Source: Nocardia rhizosphaerihabitans (GTDB taxonomy: Bacteria; Actinomycetota; Actinomycetes; Mycobacteriales; Mycobacteriaceae). Taken from it: a stretch of 64,000 bases of DNA. Below the pieces are notes generated by a model. The model was given only the letters and a program-made list of their open reading frames with translations. It searched no databases and was not told where the DNA came from. Positions 59,656-64,000 of the stretch are shown here, in pieces. The position numbers and the translations under genes were made by a program. Numbering within the stretch: position 1 is the first letter of the stretch; each line of letters starts with the position of its first letter. Location of the stretch: the NCBI RefSeq assembly GCF_014646295.1, contig NZ_BMNE01000002.1, positions 312,595 to 376,594 of the forward strand. The letters are read 5' to 3'.

Positions 59656-62600
59656 ATGGCCGGACGAACTGCGATGCGCGCGTTGGTCGCCGCGTCCCTC
59701 GGTGTGGTGCTCGTCCTCGGCACCGCGACCCTGGCGCAGTCGCAGCCGCCGGGCCCGCCCGCCGAGCGCGCGTCCGAGCATTTCGACGACCCGGAGTCGG
59801 GCCTGTCGATCGACGTGTTCTATTGCAGCTCGCAGACCCAGACCTACAAGGTGCCCGCCGGGACGACGAGCCTCTATATCGAGGCGGTCGGCGGTCAGGG
59901 GCAGACGCCGAATCCGAACTTCACCGGGATCGGTGGGCTCGGCGGTCAGGTCAGTGGGGGATTGCGGGTCACGCCCGAACAGGAGTTCCAGGTCCAGGTC
60001 GGTTGCGCGGGCGGGGAAAACGGCGGGTTCTCGCCGTACGCGTCCGGCGGCCCGAGGGGCGAAGCCGTCGACCAGGTGACGAATTTCGGCACGGTCTATT
60101 CGAGCGGCTGGGACGGCGGTGGTGGGGGTGGCGCCTCTGCCGTGCTCGGCGCCGACAACGCGCCGGTCCTGGTCGCCGGTGGCGGCGGCGGGGCGGGCGG
60201 CAATGCGCCCGACTGCTATTCGGTATCGCCTGTACAGGATTCGACCTTCTTCTACTGTGGCGGCGGCTCGCGGCGTGACGGCGGCGACGGTGGTGACGGC
60301 AGCGCGGCGGTCGGCTGGCAGGAAGGCCCGCCGTGGACCGGCGGTGCGGGCGAGAACAATCCGGCGGGCACCACGCCGAGCGGCCTCACCTGTGGTGGGC
60401 CACGCACGGGCGGCGCCGGCCACACGTTCGACAAGACCGGCGGCGGCGGTGGTGGCGGTGGCGGTGGCGGTGGGTATCAGGGCGGCAACGGTCAGGGCGG
60501 CGGCTGTGGTGGCGCGGCGGCGCCGGAGACGCCGATCTCGCACGGCCCGCACGCTTCGCCCGGTGCGGGTGGCGCCGGCGGCGGTGGCGGGACTTCGTAT
60601 GCGTCGCCGCAACTTTCGAAGGCGAGCGTGACCACCGCGTCCGTCTCGGGCGACGGCTACGTCCTGTTCCTCACCTCGGCCGACGGGGTCAGGACGACGA
60701 CCTTCGGCGTGCACGGCGATTCCGCGCAGTACTACTGCGTCGGCGACGGCGTCGACGAGATCTTCGCCGATGTGCTCGGCGCGGCGGGCGCGGGCGGCGG
60801 CCACGACTTCGGCGATGTCGGCACCGGTGGTGCGGGCAGCGGCGTGCAGGCTGTCATCGCCGTGCAGGAACGCAAGCAGTTGAAGATCGAGGTCGGTCAC
60901 TACGGCGGACCGGGCGGCGGCTGGGGTTACGGCAAGGGCGGTTCCCGCGGCACCGCCGACTCCAGCGCGTCCTACAGCGGCGCGGGCGGCGGTGGCGCGT
61001 CGGCCGTGAGCCAGAACGACGCCGAGTGCGGGACCCGGCCGTCCCGCGACAGCGAACCGATCGTCGTCGCGGGCGGTGGTGGCGGTGGCGGCGGCAACGG
61101 TTTCAGCGCCGACGGCGGCGACGGCGGCAGCGGTGGTCCGCAACCGGGTGACGGCACCAGCGGCGGGTTCGGTGGTGGCTTCGGCGGCGAGGGCGGCAGC
61201 GAGCGCGGCGTGAACGGCGGCCACGCGACCGGCAGCACCACCGGTGGCGGTGGCGGTGGCGGCGGTGGTGGCAGCCACGGCGGCGGCAAGGGCCACGGCG
61301 CGCCGGACGGTAACGACGGTGGTGGCGGCGGTGGCGGCGGCGGCCAGTCGATGGTCAGGCCTGCCGCGAATCAGCGGCCGCACTTCTACAACGGCCCCGA
61401 CGGCAGCTACGGCAATCGCGACCGGCTCAACGACGGCAAGGTGCAGCTGATCGTGCCGATTCCGTCGAAACGCAGCCGGGTGGAACTGATCTCGGGCAAC
61501 AGTCAGAGCGCGTACTCGGGGCAGCCGTTCGCGCAGCCGCTGCGGGTGCGGTTCGTCGACGCGATCCACGGCCCGCAGGCGGGGAAGTCGATCACCTTCT
61601 CGATGCCCGCCGGGCAGCCGCCCGCCGCGGTGTTCGCCAACGGCGCCGACACCATCCAGGTGACCGCCGACGCCGACGGCTTCGCCCAGGCTGACCTGTC
61701 AGCCCTGCCCGCGGTGCGGCAGGGCGCGCTCCCCGGCGGATTCCTGGTGCACGCCGCGGCCACGGACGACCCGGCTCATCTGATCGGCGGCGCGGTGTTC
61801 CGGCTGCACGACGACCAGGTGCCGACCGAGATCGAGGTGACCACGAGCGCGCCCGGTCAGATCTCGCAGGTCGGTCAGCCGGTCAGCTTCAGCGCGAAGG
61901 TCAGCCAGAAGCCGGGTACGACACCGGCCTTCGGTACACCGGCCGGGCACGTGCGGTTCGAGATCGACGGTGTCGCGACGCCGGGGCCGATCGAGCTGGT
62001 CGACGGAGTGGCGACGCTGCCCGCGATCAGCGGGTTGCAGCCCGGCACCCACCATGTGCTCGCGACCTACCTGGCCGACGATCCGACCAGGGTGTTCGCA
62101 CCGGTCTTCGGCAGTGTCGGCCTGCTGGTGCAGGCGGTGAAGGTGCCCACCGAGGTCCATCTGACGGTGCCGCCGCCCCCGGTGCTGGCAGGCGCGGTCG
62201 TCGGCGCCACCGTCACCGTGCCCACCCCGAAGCCGGACGCTCCGAAACCCACCGGCGCGATCCAGTTCTCGCAGAACGGTTCCCCGCTCGGCGCTCCGGT
62301 GCCGATCGCCGCGGACGGCACGGCGAGTTCGCCGCCGCTGCGAGCCGGTTCGGGAACGGTCCAGGCGCACTACCTCGGTGACGAGGTCTACGCGCAGTCG
62401 CAAGGCCGGGTCGACCTCACCGTCTACACCGCCACCTCGACGACAACGGTGACCGCCAACCACAATCCGGTCACCTACTTCGAACAGCTCGACCTCACCG
62501 CGACCCTCGCCCGAGATCCGGCGGGCCAGATCGACTCCGGCACCGTCCAGTTCTCCGCCGACGGAAGACCTCTCGGCGCAGCGGTTCCCGTCGACAACGG

Positions 62601-63123
62601 CACGGCGATCGCCCGCGATGTCGACATCGCCCACCTCGGCTTCGGCACGCATCTGGTCACCGCCGACTACTCCGGCGACGCGGCGACGGGTGTCGCGCCG
62701 AGCCGCGGCACGATGACGTTGTGGGTGCTGAAGGTCGGCCAGTCACCCGGTGACCACCCCGGCGATATCGACGTCCACCTCGATCTGCCGCGCACGGCCG
62801 ACCCCGGTGAACAGGTGACGGCGACGATCACTGTCACCAATGTCGGCGGACGGCAAGCCACCGCTGTCGAGGCCAGGTTGTCGACCCAGGGCTGGGACCG
62901 GCTGGTCGATCCCGGTGGCGGCGAGGTGCGGCCGACCCTCGTGCGGTTCCTGCTGCCCACGCTCGAGGCGGGCGAGACCAGGACCTTCACGGTCGTCCTG
63001 GAAGCGCCACGGCGGCTGGCGTTGATCACCTCGTTCCTGCACGCGTCGAGCACGAGCACCGACCTGAACCCGCTGAACAACCTGCACCTCGCGTCGACCT
63101 TCGTCCGGGCGAGCTGGAGCTGA
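59656..63123 (+). CDS. Large secreted glycine-rich protein with Ig-like repeats
   Basis: This 1,155-residue protein starts with a signal peptide (residues 1-29, ending ATLAQSQ). Two tandem glycine-rich modules follow. Each begins with a Tyr/Cys-containing strand segment and includes GGGGASAV and a (V)AGGGGGxGG block, and six or more cysteines are spread through them (to about residue 560). After a spacer come an invasin-like Ig domain (about 604-718), three Big_3-like Ig repeats opening PTEIEVTTSA, PTEVHLTVPP and ATSTTTVTAN, and a CARDB/DUF11-like end with TATITVTNVGG. No LPXTG, membrane anchor or enzyme motif is seen. A role as surface or matrix protein is inferred. Confidence 0.85.
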   Translation: MAGRTAMRALVAASLGVVLVLGTATLAQSQPPGPPAERASEHFDDPESGLSIDVFYCSSQTQTYKVPAGTTSLYIEAVGGQGQTPNPNFTGIGGLGGQVSGGLRVTPEQEFQVQVGCAGGENGGFSPYASGGPRGEAVDQVTNFGTVYSSGWDGGGGGGASAVLGADNAPVLVAGGGGGAGGNAPDCYSVSPVQDSTFFYCGGGSRRDGGDGGDGSAAVGWQEGPPWTGGAGENNPAGTTPSGLTCGGPRTGGAGHTFDKTGGGGGGGGGGGGYQGGNGQGGGCGGAAAPETPISHGPHASPGAGGAGGGGGTSYASPQLSKASVTTASVSGDGYVLFLTSADGVRTTTFGVHGDSAQYYCVGDGVDEIFADVLGAAGAGGGHDFGDVGTGGAGSGVQAVIAVQERKQLKIEVGHYGGPGGGWGYGKGGSRGTADSSASYSGAGGGGASAVSQNDAECGTRPSRDSEPIVVAGGGGGGGGNGFSADGGDGGSGGPQPGDGTSGGFGGGFGGEGGSERGVNGGHATGSTTGGGGGGGGGGSHGGGKGHGAPDGNDGGGGGGGGGQSMVRPAANQRPHFYNGPDGSYGNRDRLNDGKVQLIVPIPSKRSRVELISGNSQSAYSGQPFAQPLRVRFVDAIHGPQAGKSITFSMPAGQPPAAVFANGADTIQVTADADGFAQADLSALPAVRQGALPGGFLVHAAATDDPAHLIGGAVFRLHDDQVPTEIEVTTSAPGQISQVGQPVSFSAKVSQKPGTTPAFGTPAGHVRFEIDGVATPGPIELVDGVATLPAISGLQPGTHHVLATYLADDPTRVFAPVFGSVGLLVQAVKVPTEVHLTVPPPPVLAGAVVGATVTVPTPKPDAPKPTGAIQFSQNGSPLGAPVPIAADGTASSPPLRAGSGTVQAHYLGDEVYAQSQGRVDLTVYTATSTTTVTANHNPVTYFEQLDLTATLARDPAGQIDSGTVQFSADGRPLGAAVPVDNGTAIARDVDIAHLGFGTHLVTADYSGDAATGVAPSRGTMTLWVLKVGQSPGDHPGDIDVHLDLPRTADPGEQVTATITVTNVGGRQATAVEARLSTQGWDRLVDPGGGEVRPTLVRFLLPTLEAGETRTFTVVLEAPRRLALITSFLHASSTSTDLNPLNNLHLASTFVRASWS

Positions 63124-63184
63124 GCCGCCGCGCACCGTCGATGCGGCCGGAATCCGGGCACGGGCGGGGATCTACGCTGCTGGC

Positions 63185-63934
63185 ATGACGGTGCATTTCA
63201 TCGGGGCGGGCCCCGGCGCAGCCGACCTGCTCACGGTGCGCGCGGTGAACCTGCTGCGCGAGAGCCCGGTCTGCCTCTACGCGGGCACCTACCTCGATCC
63301 CGAGGTCCTCGCCCACTGCGCGCCGGACACCGAACTGATCGACACCCAGCGCCTCGACCTGGACCAGATCACCGACCACCTGGTCCGCGCCCACCAGGCA
63401 GGCCATGACGTGGCCCGCCTGTGCTCGGGCGACCCATCCCTCTATTCGGCCCTCACCGAACAGACCCGCCGCCTGGACGCGCACGGCGTCCCCTGGGACA
63501 TCACCCCCGGCGTCCCCGCCTACGCGGCAGCGGCCGCCGCCCTCGGCACCGAACTGACCGTCCCCGAGGTCGTCCAGTCGGTCGTCCTCACCCGCGCCCA
63601 GGCCCGCTCCACCGCGATGCCCGCGGGCGAGGCACTCGCCAACTTCGCCGCCACCGGCGCCACCCTCGCCCTGCACCTCGCGATCACCCGCATCCGGGTC
63701 ATCGCCGAGGAACTCGCCGACGAGTACGGCGCCGACTGCCCGGTCGCCGTCGTCTACCGCGCCAGCCAGCCCGAACAACTGATCCTGCGCGGCACCCTCG
63801 CCGACATCGCCGACCAGGTCGAAGCCGCCGGCCTCCGCCAAGCCGCCGTCATCCTGGTCGGCCGCGCCATGACCCCGTCGATCGACTGCGCCCAGTCCCA
63901 CCTCTACGACCCGGCCAGGGTCAGAGGCCTGTGA
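63185..63934 (+). CDS. cobM: Precorrin-4 C11-methyltransferase CobM
   Basis: This 249-residue SAM-dependent tetrapyrrole methylase starts VHFIGAGPGAADLLTVRAVN and contains YAGTYLDPEVL, the GDPSLYSA loop, TPGVPAYAAAAAALGTELTV and VVYRASQPEQLILRGTL, all typical of CobM/CbiF. It methylates precorrin-4 at C11 in aerobic cobalamin synthesis. No other cob gene lies in the window; they may continue to the right. Confidence 0.94.
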   Translation: MTVHFIGAGPGAADLLTVRAVNLLRESPVCLYAGTYLDPEVLAHCAPDTELIDTQRLDLDQITDHLVRAHQAGHDVARLCSGDPSLYSALTEQTRRLDAHGVPWDITPGVPAYAAAAAALGTELTVPEVVQSVVLTRAQARSTAMPAGEALANFAATGATLALHLAITRIRVIAEELADEYGADCPVAVVYRASQPEQLILRGTLADIADQVEAAGLRQAAVILVGRAMTPSIDCAQSHLYDPARVRGL

Positions 63935-64000
63935 TCCACGCCTCACTCGCTGCGGCGCCGGGGCGCTCCCGTGACGATGTGAGCGCACAGACAAGCGTCA

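Noticed and set aside
60400..61350. Tandem DNA repeat or CRISPR-like array in the GGC/GGT-rich stretch
   Set aside because: It is glycine-codon repetition inside one secreted-protein gene, without regular repeat-spacer units.
59614..61569. 651-residue minus-strand frame
   Set aside because: It is an Ala/Thr-rich shadow of the glycine-rich coding region (GGN codons read backwards).

Overview
The window is roughly 70% GC with tightly packed genes and fits a member of the Mycobacteriales, most likely Nocardia or a close relative. The indicators are a mycofactocin locus, several F420-type flavin or deazaflavin enzymes, a leucine-degradation operon in the gene order known from Mycobacterium tuberculosis, actinobacterial TetR regulators and many GTG/TTG starts. 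The genus is an inference; no rRNA or tRNA gene was seen.

Left part (1-13.4 kb): the 3' end of tuf and its hairpin; a lower-GC pair of small genes, one a stand-alone EF-Tu domain-II homologue; an alpha/beta hydrolase; two small F420/PPOX-type proteins; a second EF-G gene; an MmyB-type regulator; an MFS exporter; a TetR-SPW membrane protein pair; a ferredoxin reductase; a stand-alone KOW protein; a glutamate-racemase-like protein; an AlkD-like DNA repair protein; and a KshB-like iron-sulfur reductase preceded by a TetR gene and a KstR-type palindrome.

Centre (14-42.3 kb): a mycofactocin locus in which mftB and mftC are one reading frame and mftD and mftE are missing from their usual place (mftA - mftBC - mftF - mftG). 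A GAF-domain regulator gene follows, then a NRPS gene of over 18 kb. The NRPS has five complete C-A-T modules plus a sixth C domain and an adenylation stub. Its specificity residues read Ser - unknown - Ser - Thr - unknown, its first C domain resembles that of EntF, and it has no thioesterase, reductase or epimerase. A coupled gene encodes two adenylation-like domains that have lost the ATP-binding core, followed by half a C domain, and an MbtH-like gene closes the operon. A nearly identical 16-nt word lies upstream of both the regulator gene and the NRPS, so the regulator may control itself and the NRPS. Several NRPS loops carry in-frame insertions that look like copies of a short dispersed repeat.

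Right part (42.3-64 kb): a Tat-type lipoprotein of the DUF1254/DUF1214 family; a leucine-degradation operon read leftward (carboxyltransferase, biotin carboxylase, isovaleryl-CoA dehydrogenase-like, MaoC hydratase, HMG-CoA lyase-like, acetoacetate-CoA ligase) with a divergent TetR gene at its head and a double-TetR gene at its tail; an NYN-type RNase; an ABC transporter pair; a NarL-type two-component system; a PPOX protein; a DUF3105 lipoprotein; a large secreted glycine-rich/Ig-like protein; and cobM.
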